DNA of 64,000 nucleotides, from assembly GCF_002356335.1 (NCBI RefSeq), contig NZ_AP018165.1:558001-622000 (forward strand), given 5' to 3'. Position 1 is the first letter of the stretch, and each line of letters opens with the position of its first letter. The position numbers and the translations under genes are program-made. The stretch is from [Mycobacterium] stephanolepidis. GTDB taxonomy: Bacteria; Actinomycetota; Actinomycetes; Mycobacteriales; Mycobacteriaceae. Below the pieces are notes generated by a model. The model saw only the letters and a program-made list of their open reading frames with translations, was not told the origin of the DNA and made no database searches. Positions 46,921 through 57,258 of this stretch are shown in pieces.

Positions 46921-48135
46921 CTATTGCGCGAGTGCGGTGGCCTCGCACAGGGTGCGGTCGCCCTCCACGAAACCGGGCGCAGGCCTGTCGTAGTCGCGGT
47001 ACGACCAGGGCAGTGCCAGATCGGCGTTGTCCGCCACGGCCTTTGGTGAGAACTCCGCCATGGCAGCAGCATCCTGGTGACGGGCGAACACGTTCTGCAC
47101 GTAGCGATGCCCGGTGTCGGGGGCGGTGAAAACCACCGCCCGTTCGGGGGCGCGTTCCTTCTCCCATTGAGCGGCAAGGAACGCCGCACCGGTGGACAGT
47201 CCCGCGAAGACCGCGTGCCTGCGCAGCAGTTCGATGGCACCCGACTGCGCGGCGCCGAAACCGATCCAGTGCACTGTGTCGTAGAGGCTTGGATCGACGT
47301 TCTCGAAGGGAATGGAGCTGCCGATGCCGGCGATGATGATGTCGGGGTCGTCGAGATGTTCCGCGTCGAAGGTCACCGAGCCGAAAGGCTGTATGCCCGC
47401 CAGGCGGGTATCCGGTACACCGACCCGCAGTTCGGTGGCGAGGCTGCCGGTTGATGCACCGGTACCCACGCCGCCCACAAGAGTCAGCGCGGTATCCCCG
47501 AGTTCCTGCCGTATCTGGTGAGCAATCGGGCGGTACCCGGCGTAGTGAATGTCGTCGTGGTACTGGCGCATCCAGTGGTAGTTGGGTTGCTCGCGCAGAA
47601 TCTCGTGGATGCGGGCAACCCGACGATTCTGATCCAGTTTCAGGTTCGGAGTCGGGGGCATCTGCTCGAAGTGCGCGCCGAGGATGGCCAGCTGGACGCG
47701 CAGTGTCTCGTCGACCGTGGTGGAACCCACGATGTGACATTTCAGGCCGTGGCGATGTGCGGCCAGTGCCAGGGCGTGAGCGTAGATACCACTGGAGCTG
47801 TCGAGGAGAGTCGTCTCGCGATCAATCGCGCCGCTGTCCAGGAGCTGCTGCACGGCCGCCATGGCCGAAACCACCTTCATGGTCTCGAATCGCAGACAGA
47901 ACATCCCGTCCGCCAACTGAATCAGGTCTGGGCGCCCCACCGACTCTGCGAAATGTCTGTCCACTTCAGCCGCCGGCCTTTCTGATCGTATTTGCCCTGT
48001 GTGTCGACGGCGTCGCCACCACGCATGCACGTCGCGCGGTGCCTCCGGTGCCATCGGCAACGTGGACGTGGGGGCCGTTCCCCGGTAAGACCGGGCCGCC
48101 ATGATGTGTGCACCTATTCTGCGACAGTCCCGCAT
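46921..48135 (-). CDS. PLP-dependent beta-replacement enzyme (cysteine-synthase/SbnA-like fold)
   Basis: Up to 404 residues. Fold-type II features are LRFETMKVVSAMAAVQQLLD, where the Lys is the probable PLP Schiff base, and LDSSSGIYAHALALAAHRHG (substrate loop), GGVGTGASTGSLATELR (phosphate-binding Gly loop) and FAGLSTGAAFLAAQ. Relatives make cysteine, 2,3-diaminopropionate precursors or act as ammonia lyases. The active-site loops are divergent enough that I do not name a substrate. The start is uncertain, with in-frame ATGs at 48135, 48102 and 48054 and no strong ribosome site. It diverges from the MFS gene of the lipopeptide island. Confidence 0.75.
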   Translation of the reverse strand: MRDCRRIGAHIMAARSYRGTAPTSTLPMAPEAPRDVHAWWRRRRHTGQIRSERPAAEVDRHFAESVGRPDLIQLADGMFCLRFETMKVVSAMAAVQQLLDSGAIDRETTLLDSSSGIYAHALALAAHRHGLKCHIVGSTTVDETLRVQLAILGAHFEQMPPTPNLKLDQNRRVARIHEILREQPNYHWMRQYHDDIHYAGYRPIAHQIRQELGDTALTLVGGVGTGASTGSLATELRVGVPDTRLAGIQPFGSVTFDAEHLDDPDIIIAGIGSSIPFENVDPSLYDTVHWIGFGAAQSGAIELLRRHAVFAGLSTGAAFLAAQWEKERAPERAVVFTAPDTGHRYVQNVFARHQDAAAMAEFSPKAVADNADLALPWSYRDYDRPAPGFVEGDRTLCEATALAQ

Positions 48136-48310
48136 GCTGCGCTGAGGTGCGCCGGGTACGGGTCGCGTACGTGGGAATGAGAATCCGGCGGCGCTTCCCG
48201 AGGGTCGTCTCAGCTACTGTCACGTCCGAGTGGTCGTCGCTGTGCGGTCAATAGTTCCCGGTAGTCCCATATTTCCCCTATCGCTGTGCTGTCGTGTAGA
48301 CAACACAGCT

Positions 48311-49537
48311 GTGACATCGCCTCACCCCACGGAGCCGAGCGCCCCGTCCGTGCTCCGTAGCGTTCCCTTCCTGCGGTTGTGGACAGGGACCACTGCCTCG
48401 GGTTTGGCGACCTGGATGCTGCCCATCGTGCTCGGATTTGCGGTCCTCGACGGAACCTTGTCGGCAACCGCGCTAGGTCTGGTTCTCGCCGCCCGGACCG
48501 TCGGGTTCTTGGCGGCCGTCCCGCTGGGAGGAGTTCTCGCGGATCGCTATTCGCGACGTGGCGTGATCGCGGTGTCTTCGATGCTGGCAGCAGCGGGGCA
48601 TCTGGTGATCGCGGCAGGCATCCACCACGTGATTGCGATTCCCGCAGCGGCCGCGGTGCTGGCCGGGGCAGGGCAGGGTGCGTGCCGGCCTTCCTACCAG
48701 GCATTGACCGCTGAGGTGGTTGCCGTGTCGCAGCGTCAGCAGGCGAATGCCGCCATCACCATTGCCGTGCGGGTGGTGACACTCGTGGCGCCCGGGGTGG
48801 CGGCGTTGGCTGCCGCCCGGCTGGGGGTGGCCCCGCTGCTGATAGTTCTCGCGGGACTGTGGCTTCTGTCTGCGCTCGCACCGCCGGCGGGCCGTGGCCG
48901 AGCCGAGGTGGCTGGTTCAGGGTTCACCGTGTTCAGCGACTTCGCCGACGGGTTTCGAGAGGCTCGTCGTCACCCGTGGTTCCTCGCGGGCCTGGCGGCG
49001 TTGACCGCGGTGATCGCTACCGGCTATTCGGCCACCGGGGTTGCGCTGCCGTTGGTAAGCCGCGACCGGTACGGGACTGAAGTGCTGTTGGCAAGCGCGA
49101 CAACGGCATACGTCGCCGGAGCACTTATCGGCGCGATCCTCATCAGTCGCTGGCGCCCGCGTAACCAAGGCTGGGCGGCGCTCGCAGGCCTCGCGTGTTA
49201 CAGCGCGGCACCGTTGAGCTTGATGCTGCCCGTGCCTCTGGTGATCGTGGTGATGGCTTACGTGATCACCGGTATGGGCATCGAGCTTTTCAACGTTCCC
49301 TGGTTTACCGCCACCCAGCGTGAAGTTGAACCCGACAAGCTGGCCCGGGTGTCTTCTCTGGACTTCCTGCTGTCCTACGGCTTGGCGCCACTTGGCCTGG
49401 TGATCATCGCCCCGGCTATGGATCACTTCGGTAGCGCACCGGTGCTGGCAGTGTGTGCGGCGGTGTGCTTGTTGGCGCCTGCCGCCGCGGCCCTGGCACC
49501 CAGCTCACGGCACTTCCGCCAGGCGCCTCGCTCCTGA
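48311..49537 (+). CDS. MFS transporter
   Basis: 408 residues from a GTG reading MTSPHPTEPSAPSVLRSVPF. There are 12 hydrophobic segments, and the MFS loop motif is GGVLADRYSRRGVIAVSS between helices 2 and 3. The middle loop near residue 200 is Arg-rich. It resembles the tetracycline/macrolide efflux-type and enterobactin-exporter-like MFS proteins. It sits upstream of, and in line with, the isonitrile-type operon, so export of that product is a fair inference. A 313-base gap separates the two, so it may have its own transcript. Confidence 0.85.
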   Translation: MTSPHPTEPSAPSVLRSVPFLRLWTGTTASGLATWMLPIVLGFAVLDGTLSATALGLVLAARTVGFLAAVPLGGVLADRYSRRGVIAVSSMLAAAGHLVIAAGIHHVIAIPAAAAVLAGAGQGACRPSYQALTAEVVAVSQRQQANAAITIAVRVVTLVAPGVAALAAARLGVAPLLIVLAGLWLLSALAPPAGRGRAEVAGSGFTVFSDFADGFREARRHPWFLAGLAALTAVIATGYSATGVALPLVSRDRYGTEVLLASATTAYVAGALIGAILISRWRPRNQGWAALAGLACYSAAPLSLMLPVPLVIVVMAYVITGMGIELFNVPWFTATQREVEPDKLARVSSLDFLLSYGLAPLGLVIIAPAMDHFGSAPVLAVCAAVCLLAPAAAALAPSSRHFRQAPRS

Positions 49538-49850
49538 GAACAGTCGGTGCCCTCCAGTGAGTCGTGCCGAGTGGCCCCGAAGTTCCTGAGACGAAGGTCA
49601 CCGCGACGGACGCTACCTCCCGGTGATTGTTGTCTGGTCTCCAAAAATGCAGGGCAATAACGAATTATCCGCCGTGGTTCGCGTTGTCGCGCCCACAGAA
49701 AACTACTGCTTCGTCAAGTCATGGGAACTATTTCGGTCGTCGGCTCGACTGCTGTGTTAGTGGTCGCCGGCATGTGGCGGCCGGGCGGTGAGACCGAAGG
49801 TGCCCATCCAATCGCCGAAAGGCGAGGGCTGAATCAGGAATAGGGAGTCG
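49538..49850 (+). promoter_or_regulatory. Promoter and structured leader of the lipopeptide operon
   Basis: No gene is visible. Near the 3' end are hairpins: GGTCGCC (49762-49768) pairs with GGCGGCC (49776-49782), and TCGCC-GAAA-GGCGA (49812-49825) is a perfect five-base-pair stem closed by a GAAA tetraloop, 25 bases before the ATG. A ribosome site GGGAG lies at about 49843. The rest is presumably promoter. I could not match the folds to a known riboswitch class, nor see a clear Zur, IdeR or RicR box. Confidence 0.45.
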
Positions 49851-50720
49851 ATGACGCTCAATGTGAAGGGCGAGGGACTGGGCACGCAGGTCACGGGGAT
49901 CGATCCCGGGAACCTGGACGGAATCACCACACAGGAGATCCGCGAACTCGTTTACCGGAACAAGCTCGTCGTCCTCAAGGATGTACACCCCTCACCCGCG
50001 GAGTTCATCCAGCTGGGGAGATTGATCGGGGAGATAGTGCCCTATTACGAGCCGGTGTATCACCATGAGGACCACCCGGAAATCTTTGTCTCGTCTACCG
50101 AAGAGGGGCAAGGGGTTCCGCGAACCGGCGCATTCTGGCACGTCGACTACATGTTCATGCCGGAGCCCTTCGCGTTCTCCATGGTGGTGCCGCTGGCGGT
50201 TCCGGGGAGTGATCGCGGAACCTATTTCATCGATCTCAACAAGGTGTGGGAATCGTTGCCGGGCACGGTAAAGGACTCTGTGCGTGGGACATTCAGCACG
50301 CACACGCCGCGCCGTTACATCAAGATACGGCCCAGTGATGTCTACCGGCCCATCGGAGAAATCCTGGCCGAGATCGAAAGGGTCACGCCGCCTCAGAAGT
50401 GGCCCACGGTGATCAAGCACCCACAGACGGGGGAAGAGATCCTCTACATCTGTGAGGCCGGCACCGAGACGATCGAGGACAGGGACGGAAGGCTGCTCGA
50501 TGCTGCGCTGCTTCAGCAGCTACTCGAAGAGTCGGGGCAGCTCGATCCCGACTATGCGTCACCGTTCATCCACGCCCAGCACTACGAGGTCGGGGATATT
50601 GTGCTGTGGGACAACAGAGCTCTTGTGCACCGCGCGAAGCACGGAACAGCGTCGGGCACGTTGACGACCCACCGCCTGACCATGCTGGACGGTCTTGAGA
50701 CACCCGGATACGCGGCGTGA
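49851..50720 (+). CDS. Non-haem Fe(II)/2-oxoglutarate oxygenase of isonitrile synthesis (Rv0097/ScoE type)
   Basis: 289 residues, the length of Mtb Rv0097. The iron facial triad is visible as His97-x-Asp99 in AFWHVDYMF and His260 in RALVHRAKHG, with the same 163-residue spacing as in ScoE. TauD-like fold motifs TFSTHTPRRYIK-type segments and the 2-oxoglutarate Arg in TLTTHRLTM are present. In INLP synthesis this enzyme oxidatively decarboxylates an N-carboxymethyl acyl group to the isonitrile. First gene of a run in which FcoT overlaps it by four bases (GTGA). Confidence 0.9.
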   Translation: MTLNVKGEGLGTQVTGIDPGNLDGITTQEIRELVYRNKLVVLKDVHPSPAEFIQLGRLIGEIVPYYEPVYHHEDHPEIFVSSTEEGQGVPRTGAFWHVDYMFMPEPFAFSMVVPLAVPGSDRGTYFIDLNKVWESLPGTVKDSVRGTFSTHTPRRYIKIRPSDVYRPIGEILAEIERVTPPQKWPTVIKHPQTGEEILYICEAGTETIEDRDGRLLDAALLQQLLEESGQLDPDYASPFIHAQHYEVGDIVLWDNRALVHRAKHGTASGTLTTHRLTMLDGLETPGYAA

Positions 50721-51271
50721 GCGCGGTCGCGGCAACGCTGTCGGTACAGACCGGGTTGCCTTCCACCGGGATGGCCCCGATCGACGAGGATCTACTTGGC
50801 AGAGTGCTTGAACCATATTCCTACAAGGGATGCCGGTACCTGTCCGATGCCGAGTACGGAATCACCTCGGACGCGGTGCACGCGCAGGGCAATTTCACGA
50901 TCAATGAGTCCGCCTATATCCGGAGCACCGGGCACTTCAACGCCGTCGAGTTGGTGCTGTGCTTCAACCAGCTGGCGTACTGTGCCTTCGCCCAAGGGGT
51001 TGTCAACGACGATATCTGGGCATTTCGGGGCTGGTCGATCGATGACTACTGCCAGAACCAACTTGCCAACATGTTGATCAAGAGCACATCGTCACGATTC
51101 CGGCGACTGGTCAACGCGCAGCGGTTCTCCGCTCGCCTACAAGCCCGCAATTTCCACATCGTGGACCGGTCGTGGCGTTATCTCCAATTCCACAGCACCA
51201 TCGAATTCTGGGACCAGGATGGAGGATCCGCGGCCGGAGAGTTCGAGCTCGCGGTCCTGAACATCCCCTAG
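50717..51271 (+). CDS. fcoT: Hot-dog thioesterase/glycine-adding enzyme FcoT (Rv0098/ScoD type)
   Basis: 184 residues from a GTG overlapping the oxygenase stop. It has the single hot-dog fold of FcoT, with the conserved stretch INESAYIRSTGHFNAVELVL (residues 62-81) and the following FNQLAYCAFAQGV that line the active site. Mtb FcoT was described as a long-chain acyl-CoA thioesterase; in the isonitrile pathway ScoD-type members add glycine to an alpha,beta-unsaturated acyl-ACP. It feeds the Fe oxygenase. FadD10 follows after 28 bases. Confidence 0.9.
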   Translation: MSAVAATLSVQTGLPSTGMAPIDEDLLGRVLEPYSYKGCRYLSDAEYGITSDAVHAQGNFTINESAYIRSTGHFNAVELVLCFNQLAYCAFAQGVVNDDIWAFRGWSIDDYCQNQLANMLIKSTSSRFRRLVNAQRFSARLQARNFHIVDRSWRYLQFHSTIEFWDQDGGSAAGEFELAVLNIP

Positions 51272-51299
51272 CCCCCGACAGGAAGCGTCTCCCTCTGCC

Positions 51300-52814
51300 A
51301 TGTCTGCGCCACCACCCACCGTCTGGGAACGAGTCCACGAACAGGCCCGTGTACGGCCAGACCTCATCGCATTGCGCCGCAGTGACTGCACGGGTGCCGT
51401 GAGTTACGGAGAGCTCGCCGCCGCGGTCGGAAAGCTCGCCGCGGCGCTTCGGGCCGAGTCGGTGACTCGAGGGTCACGGGTTGTGGTGCTGTCGGACAAC
51501 GGACCCCAGACGTACCTTTCGGTACTCGCGTGTGCACGGCTCGGCGCTATCGCCGTCATGGTGGATAAGGACCTGCCCCCGGCGGCCATCGCGCGGTTCT
51601 GCGAGATCACTGATCCGACCGCGATCCTTCCGGATGCGGCCGGGACGATCGGCGCGGTTGGAGACCCGAATAGCGACATAGATTGGCCTGCAACGCACAC
51701 CGCAGGAGATGCCGACGACCCGCTCGCGATGATCTTCACCAGTGGCACGACAGGTGAACCGAAGGCCGTGCTGCTTGCCCACCGCACGTTCTTCGCCATC
51801 CCTGACATCCTGCGCGATGAGGGGCTGGGCTGGATCGACTGGGTGGCGGGCGAGACGACCTATTCGCCGCTACCGGCAACGCATATCGGTGGGCTCTGGT
51901 GGATCCTCAACGGCCTGATGCATGGCGCATCGTGCATCACCGGCGGTGAGGGCGGGGCATCGCTGATGGATCTGCTGGTGGGTAATGAGGTGGCGACTGC
52001 TTGTCTGGTGCCCACTCTGTTGACCAGGTTGGTGTCCGAGCTGAGACGAACCGGAGAAGGCGTTTCCTCGTTGCGGTTCATAGCCTACGGCGGCTCGCGC
52101 GCAATTCCGGACGATGTGCAGTTCATCGAAGCCGCAGGGGTGCGAACGGCTCAGGTGTACGGCCTGAGTGAAACCGGTTGTACTGCGCTATGTCTGCCGA
52201 CCGACAAGGAATCGCTCGCCAGGATCGAGGAGGGTGCGGTCGGCCGTCCCTACCCCGGGGTACAGACCTTCCTGTCAGACGGCCAGACGGGCGGACCCAC
52301 AGACGGCGGCGCCTCTGCGCCGTACGGCACGCTGTGGATCAAGTCGCCGGCCAACATGCTGGGTTACTGGGGAAACCCCGACCGTACCCGTGAGGTACTG
52401 GCCGACGGATGGGTGAACACCGGCGACCTGGTGGAGCATCGTGACGATGGCTTCTTCTACATCAGGGGGCGTTCCTCGGAGATGATCATCTCCGGAGGGG
52501 TCAACGTGGTACCGGATGAGGTTGACAGGATCGCCGAAAACGTTGCAGGCGTTGGTGAAGCGGCGTGTTACGAGATACCGGACGAGGAGTTCGGTGCTCT
52601 GGTCGGGTTGGCGGTGGTACCGACCGCGCAGCTTGACGGGCCGGGCACGGTTGAGCTCAAGCAGAGGATCGCGGCCAGATATCGGCACGAATCCGAGTCG
52701 ATGGCCAGGCCGTCGATCATCGCAGTCGTCGCGGATATCCCGCGGACGAAGTCCGGCAAGGTCATGCGTTCGGCATTGGCCGCCTCGCTGAATGGGGCAT
52801 TGACGCGTGCCTGA
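51300..52814 (+). CDS. fadD10: Fatty acyl-AMP ligase FadD10 (Rv0099/ScoC type)
   Basis: 504 residues of the ANL superfamily. The AMP-binding P-loop is MIFTSGTTGEPKAVLL near residue 144, with YGLSETGCTALC, the hinge region DLVEHRDDGFFYIRGRSSEM, and the catalytic Lys in PRTKSGKVMRSAL. FadD10 activates a medium-chain fatty acid as acyl-AMP and loads it onto the next gene's ACP rather than CoA. Compared with Mtb FadD10 (540 residues) it is slightly shorter. The stop overlaps the ACP start. Confidence 0.9.
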   Translation: MSAPPPTVWERVHEQARVRPDLIALRRSDCTGAVSYGELAAAVGKLAAALRAESVTRGSRVVVLSDNGPQTYLSVLACARLGAIAVMVDKDLPPAAIARFCEITDPTAILPDAAGTIGAVGDPNSDIDWPATHTAGDADDPLAMIFTSGTTGEPKAVLLAHRTFFAIPDILRDEGLGWIDWVAGETTYSPLPATHIGGLWWILNGLMHGASCITGGEGGASLMDLLVGNEVATACLVPTLLTRLVSELRRTGEGVSSLRFIAYGGSRAIPDDVQFIEAAGVRTAQVYGLSETGCTALCLPTDKESLARIEEGAVGRPYPGVQTFLSDGQTGGPTDGGASAPYGTLWIKSPANMLGYWGNPDRTREVLADGWVNTGDLVEHRDDGFFYIRGRSSEMIISGGVNVVPDEVDRIAENVAGVGEAACYEIPDEEFGALVGLAVVPTAQLDGPGTVELKQRIAARYRHESESMARPSIIAVVADIPRTKSGKVMRSALAASLNGALTRA

Positions 52815-53058
52815 AAATGTGCGGAACCGGATCATGGCGGCCGTCTGCGACGTGCTGTACATCTCCGAATCGGAGCTTTTCGACGGCGATGCCACTGATC
52901 TTCGAGAGCTGGGTCTGGACTCGATTCGTTTCGTGCTGTTGATGAAGCAGCTGGGTGTGACCCGAGGTTCGGATCTGCAGAAGCGTTTGGTCTCAGATCT
53001 TTCCGTCGCCGGATGGGCGCAGGTGCTGGAGCAGGCGCAGCCGGAGGGCGTCACATGA
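52807..53058 (+). CDS. Acyl carrier protein (Rv0100/ScoB type)
   Basis: 83 residues from a GTG inside the fadD10 tail. The phosphopantetheine site is Ser39 in LRELGLDSIRFVLLMKQLG. It carries the fatty acyl chain from FadD10 through glycine addition and isonitrile formation and then donates it to the NRPS condensation domain. The stop overlaps the NRPS ATG (ATGA), so the two are translationally coupled. Confidence 0.9.
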   Translation: MPENVRNRIMAAVCDVLYISESELFDGDATDLRELGLDSIRFVLLMKQLGVTRGSDLQKRLVSDLSVAGWAQVLEQAQPEGVT

Positions 53059-56000
53059 CATTGGCGGTAGATCCTCGAGTCGACCGGCTGTCGTTGAGCA
53101 GGTCCCAGCAGAACATGTACAACGGCGCGTCGCAGGCCGATGATCCCCGGTTGTATCTGATCGGGAAGAGCTACCGGCTATACTCCATCGACGCGTCGGT
53201 GTTCATGTCCGCGCTGGAGGCGGCAATAGTCGCCAACGCGGTGCAATTGTGTGTTCTGGAACAGGTGCCAAGCGAATCACGCTATCCAGAACTGGTGCGG
53301 CGATTGCAGTTCGGCGACATCGTGCAGACGGCTCCGGACACGGACGATGCGACAGCCCAGGCCGCTGACGAGCTTGTCCGCAGATGGTCAACAGCCCTCG
53401 AATCCAAGCCACTCGTGCGTTACACCATCCGTACCGGAACGGACGGGCGGGTGGTGGGGCTGGACATCCACGCGCACCACCTCTTGCTCGATGGTGGCGC
53501 GATCGGGGTGATAGAGACTGATCTCGGACAGCAGCTAGCGGGCGTTGCGAAATACGAAAGCCATTGTTCAAGAGAATCATTGGCGAAAATTTCCGAGGCA
53601 CACAGCCGCGAGGCCACCAAGACAGAGGAATCGCTGCGACGTTTCGGCCAGGCAGTTCAGCGTGAACTCGCCGATGCGTCCCACACCGGCGGGTACGGAC
53701 ATGGTGCGAACGATCGCCTCGTCGGGGCGGCCAGAGGTGTTCTGCAAGAGTCGGCCACGCTATCGGGTAAGGCCTTCGAGAAGATCGAAACACTATCCGA
53801 GGCCAAGCAGGTGCCGTTGAACATTCTGGTGGCGGCGGCCGCGATCGCGGTGGATGCAAGTCTGCGGCAGAGCACAGCCACCCTGTTGATTCATGCGGTG
53901 GACAACAGGTTCGGGGAACCCGATCTGAACGTAGCAACCTGTCTGGTCAACTCGATCGCGCATCCTGTCCGTTTCCCTGCTTTTGCCTCTGTGCAGGATG
54001 TCGTGCACGCGCTGGACCGTGACTATGTCAGGGCCTCGCGGCGCCGGTGGCTCCGCGAGGAACAGTATCGCCGAATGTACTTGGCAATCAACAAGACATC
54101 ACATGTCGAGGCGCTGACCTTCAACTTCATCCGCGAAACATGCGCGCCGGCCCTGCGCCCGTTCCTGTCGGGGACGCCCTACGCAACCGACATCGGCCCG
54201 GTGGAAGGCATGACCGTCTCGTGCGTCGTCGACGAGGAACAACGAACGCTCACCCTGTCGATCTGGAACCGCGCGGACCTGGACGACGCGAACACGCCAC
54301 CGTCATGGATCGCCGAGCGGATCGTGGCGGCGCTGGGATCGATGGAAGCCATGTGGCATTTACCGATTGCCATGACGGTGAACGAGTGGTTCGGGATCGG
54401 TGTCGACGGCACACGACGCCGTGGTGATGAGTGTGTGCGGCCCGAGGCGGCCGCGACGCCCGCTTGGTTCCTGGACGCCGACGGTGGTGTGGATCGGTTC
54501 CTGCGGAGGCGGCAATTCGTCGAGCCGTGGATCGCCTGGCTGGTCACGGATGGCGTCGTGCCGGGCGACATCGTGGTGTGCGTTGACGACGACACCGACA
54601 AGACCATCGACCTTCTGATCGCCTGCCACCTCGCCGGCTGCGGGTACAGCGTGTGTGACAGCGCGAAAGGTATGCCGCTGCGCGCTGATTCCATTGCCGA
54701 ACATGGTGGTGGCGCCGCGACACATATTGTCGATACCGCAGCACCGATCCCGATGAACCTGGATGGTACGACGCGGCGTCTCGTCGAAGAGCGCACCGAA
54801 GCGGTGGTGCGGGACGCCGGCTTGGCGAACAAGACGGCGTACATCATGGCGACCTCCGGGTCGACCGGTCGGCCCAAACTCGTGCCGGTAACACACGGCG
54901 CGCTCGCACTGTTTGCCCGCGCGGCCGTGAATGCCTACGGCTGGGAGGCCCGGGACAGCATCCTCCAATGTGCGCCATTGACATCGGATATCAGCGTGGA
55001 GGAGATATTCGGTGCAGCGGTTGGCGGATCACAACTAATCCGTTCTGCAGCAATGAAATCCGGTGATTTGGTTGCGCTCGTGCGGGACATTCAGGTGCTG
55101 GAACCAACTCTGATCGACCTGCCGACCGCCGTGTGGCACCTGCTCTGCGATGACGCCGAGGCGATGGTCTTGATCGGTGGTTCTGCTCTTCGACAGGTGG
55201 TCGTTGGCGGTGAGGCAATCCGTACGAGCGCAGTCGACACGTGGCTGGAGGCTGCCGGCACGCAGGGGATCACACTCGTCTCGAGCTACGGTCCGACCGA
55301 AACTACCGTCGTCGTCACGTATCTGCCGATCGACGGTGTGCGGCACGGTGATGGTTCCGAGCGGCTTCGGGTGGGTCTGCCGCTGGTGCCCAACACAGTC
55401 TTTGTCGCATTCGGTGAAATCGTGGTGGTCGGAGAAACCGTATCCGCCGGTTACCTCGGGACCCCGGGGGATAGCTTCGGTGTGGTCCTCGACGCTGGCG
55501 GAGCATCCCGGAGGGCATTCGCCACCGCCGACCGCGTCGTGTTCGACGAGGACGGATTCCCCACCTTCTCCGGACGCCGCGACGCCATCGTGAAGATTTC
55601 CGGGAGGCGGATTGATACCGCTGCGATCGTTCGACGTGTCTGCGAGGAACCCGGAATCGCGGATGTGGGAGTGGGGTTACACGGGGGCGCGCTGGTGGTG
55701 TGGTTCCAGGCTCGTAAGGACCTGAACGACAACGAATTGGCCGCGCGAATCAGGAGGCTTCTGGTGGACCTGGGTGTCTCCTCGTTCTTTGTGGTGAGCG
55801 TGTCGCGTATTCCACGTAAGCCCAACGGCAAGATCGACGACGACGGCTTGCGGACTATGCCACAGTTTGTGGACGCAGCACCGGACGAGGAAGAGACCAT
55901 CGCGACAGCCGCGGGTCTCGCAGGAATCTGGAGCAGGCACCTCGGGCGCGAAATCCGGGCGGAGTCGTCGCTCCTCGACGAGGGAATCGGCTCGCTCGAC

Positions 56001-57227
56001 CTGATCAGAATCTTGCCGGACACACGCCGGTATCTCGGCCGTCAGCTATCCATACTCGATGTGATCAGCGCCGACAGCGCCGCCTACCTTGCGGCGGCGG
56101 CCGCGGTGGCCGACCAGCTCGGTGCCGCGGACACCGCGACCGAGATCGGCGCAGACCTTGAACGATTGACGGCAACGCCCCGCGTGACAGCGCTGAATGG
56201 CAACAACTCCCGGGCCGACGGAGACGGGCCGATCATCGTGTTGGGAGCGTCCGGGATCGTCGGAACCGGTTTCGCGCGCGCCACGCTCGACCTGAAAAGC
56301 GATGGCGCGCTGCGTCCGGACGTCGTCTTGGTGACGAGATCGGAGCTCCCCGATTCCGGACCATGGCCAGCCCTCCGGGGTATCGATGGAGTCAGGGTCC
56401 GGCATGTCGGTACCGGGTTCGGCCCGCAGGCACTGGACACACTGATGCGCGAGACAGGGGCGCGCACACTGGTCAACTGCATCGGAAACACCAACATGTT
56501 GGCCCCCTATCGCGATATCCGGGACGCCAACGTGCAGTGGGTATCTGCCGCCGTAGACATCTGTGCGGCACGCGATGCCCGGTTGATTCACATGTCGACC
56601 TTCGTCGTCAACGCGGCGGTGGACGCCGCACGTGTCACCGATCCACGTGAGGCGCTCTATCCCTACGCGGCGTCCAAGGCGCTGGCCGAACTGGTGGTCG
56701 CGGCGTCACCGCGCGGGGTTGACTTCACGCTCGCGCGACTGCCAAGAGTTCTTGGGGAGGCCGATCAATTGGCGGGTAGCGCCGATGTGCTGGTGTCGAT
56801 CGCCGATGCGTGTATTGCCCTGCGGGCCTGTCCCTCTGTCTCGTTGACCGAAGAGGTCACCACCGGGCACGCCGCGGCGATGTCCATCCTTGGTATGGCG
56901 GACGAAGTGTCCACGCTTGGCCGGGGCATCACCGTGGTACGCGGCATGCAGGTCCGCTATACCGAGTTCCTCGCGGGGTTCGGCTTCGATGAGCTCGAGC
57001 TGCGTGAATGGAAACAACTGCTGGACGATAGTGATTGGGCAAAGCGAAATCCCCGACGCTGGTCGGTGATTGACGCCTGGGCCGGGTTGGGACTGCGGCT
57101 TGGCTCGCAGACCTACGCGGACCATCTCGCGGGCTACCCAACGATTTCCCTCGATGCGGCGGTATCAGAACTTGACGCCGTGCCGGAGTCGATCCGAGAT
57201 CTACTCGTGCGGGGATGTTCTCAATGA
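53055..57227 (+). CDS. nrp: Single-module NRPS, C-A-PCP-reductase (INLP-type)
   Basis: 1,390 residues from the ATG that overlaps the ACP stop. Condensation domain (about 10-440) has HHLLLDG at 141-147. Adenylation domain (about 470-930) has [10 protein letters not shown] near 598, YGPTETT and the terminal Lys in [14 protein letters not shown] has Ser near 979 in [13 protein letters not shown]. The thioester-reductase domain has [11 protein letters not shown] near 1064 and [11 protein letters not shown] near 1202. Mtb Nrp (Rv0101) is about 2,500 residues and dimodular, so this is the single-module ScoA-like form. By hand alignment the substrate pocket has Asp235, Glu239 and Asp278 (GrsA numbers), which suits a diamino acid. 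The product should be a reduced, acylated amino alcohol or aldehyde. Confidence 0.93.
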   Translation: MTLAVDPRVDRLSLSRSQQNMYNGASQADDPRLYLIGKSYRLYSIDASVFMSALEAAIVANAVQLCVLEQVPSESRYPELVRRLQFGDIVQTAPDTDDATAQAADELVRRWSTALESKPLVRYTIRTGTDGRVVGLDIHAHHLLLDGGAIGVIETDLGQQLAGVAKYESHCSRESLAKISEAHSREATKTEESLRRFGQAVQRELADASHTGGYGHGANDRLVGAARGVLQESATLSGKAFEKIETLSEAKQVPLNILVAAAAIAVDASLRQSTATLLIHAVDNRFGEPDLNVATCLVNSIAHPVRFPAFASVQDVVHALDRDYVRASRRRWLREEQYRRMYLAINKTSHVEALTFNFIRETCAPALRPFLSGTPYATDIGPVEGMTVSCVVDEEQRTLTLSIWNRADLDDANTPPSWIAERIVAALGSMEAMWHLPIAMTVNEWFGIGVDGTRRRGDECVRPEAAATPAWFLDADGGVDRFLRRRQFVEPWIAWLVTDGVVPGDIVVCVDDDTDKTIDLLIACHLAGCGYSVCDSAKGMPLRADSIAEHGGGAATHIVDTAAPIPMNLDGTTRRLVEERTEAVVRDAGLANKTAYIMATSGSTGRPKLVPVTHGALALFARAAVNAYGWEARDSILQCAPLTSDISVEEIFGAAVGGSQLIRSAAMKSGDLVALVRDIQVLEPTLIDLPTAVWHLLCDDAEAMVLIGGSALRQVVVGGEAIRTSAVDTWLEAAGTQGITLVSSYGPTETTVVVTYLPIDGVRHGDGSERLRVGLPLVPNTVFVAFGEIVVVGETVSAGYLGTPGDSFGVVLDAGGASRRAFATADRVVFDEDGFPTFSGRRDAIVKISGRRIDTAAIVRRVCEEPGIADVGVGLHGGALVVWFQARKDLNDNELAARIRRLLVDLGVSSFFVVSVSRIPRKPNGKIDDDGLRTMPQFVDAAPDEEETIATAAGLAGIWSRHLGREIRAESSLLDEGIGSLDLIRILPDTRRYLGRQLSILDVISADSAAYLAAAAAVADQLGAADTATEIGADLERLTATPRVTALNGNNSRADGDGPIIVLGASGIVGTGFARATLDLKSDGALRPDVVLVTRSELPDSGPWPALRGIDGVRVRHVGTGFGPQALDTLMRETGARTLVNCIGNTNMLAPYRDIRDANVQWVSAAVDICAARDARLIHMSTFVVNAAVDAARVTDPREALYPYAASKALAELVVAASPRGVDFTLARLPRVLGEADQLAGSADVLVSIADACIALRACPSVSLTEEVTTGHAAAMSILGMADEVSTLGRGITVVRGMQVRYTEFLAGFGFDELELREWKQLLDDSDWAKRNPRRWSVIDAWAGLGLRLGSQTYADHLAGYPTISLDAAVSELDAVPESIRDLLVRGCSQ

Positions 57228-57258
57228 CCGATGTGGGATCCGAGAAGGAGAATTCGCC

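Noticed and set aside
53203..53937. Minus-strand frame opposite the NRPS condensation domain
   Set aside because: The plus strand carries HHLLLDG and continuous NRPS homology; the minus frame has no domain.
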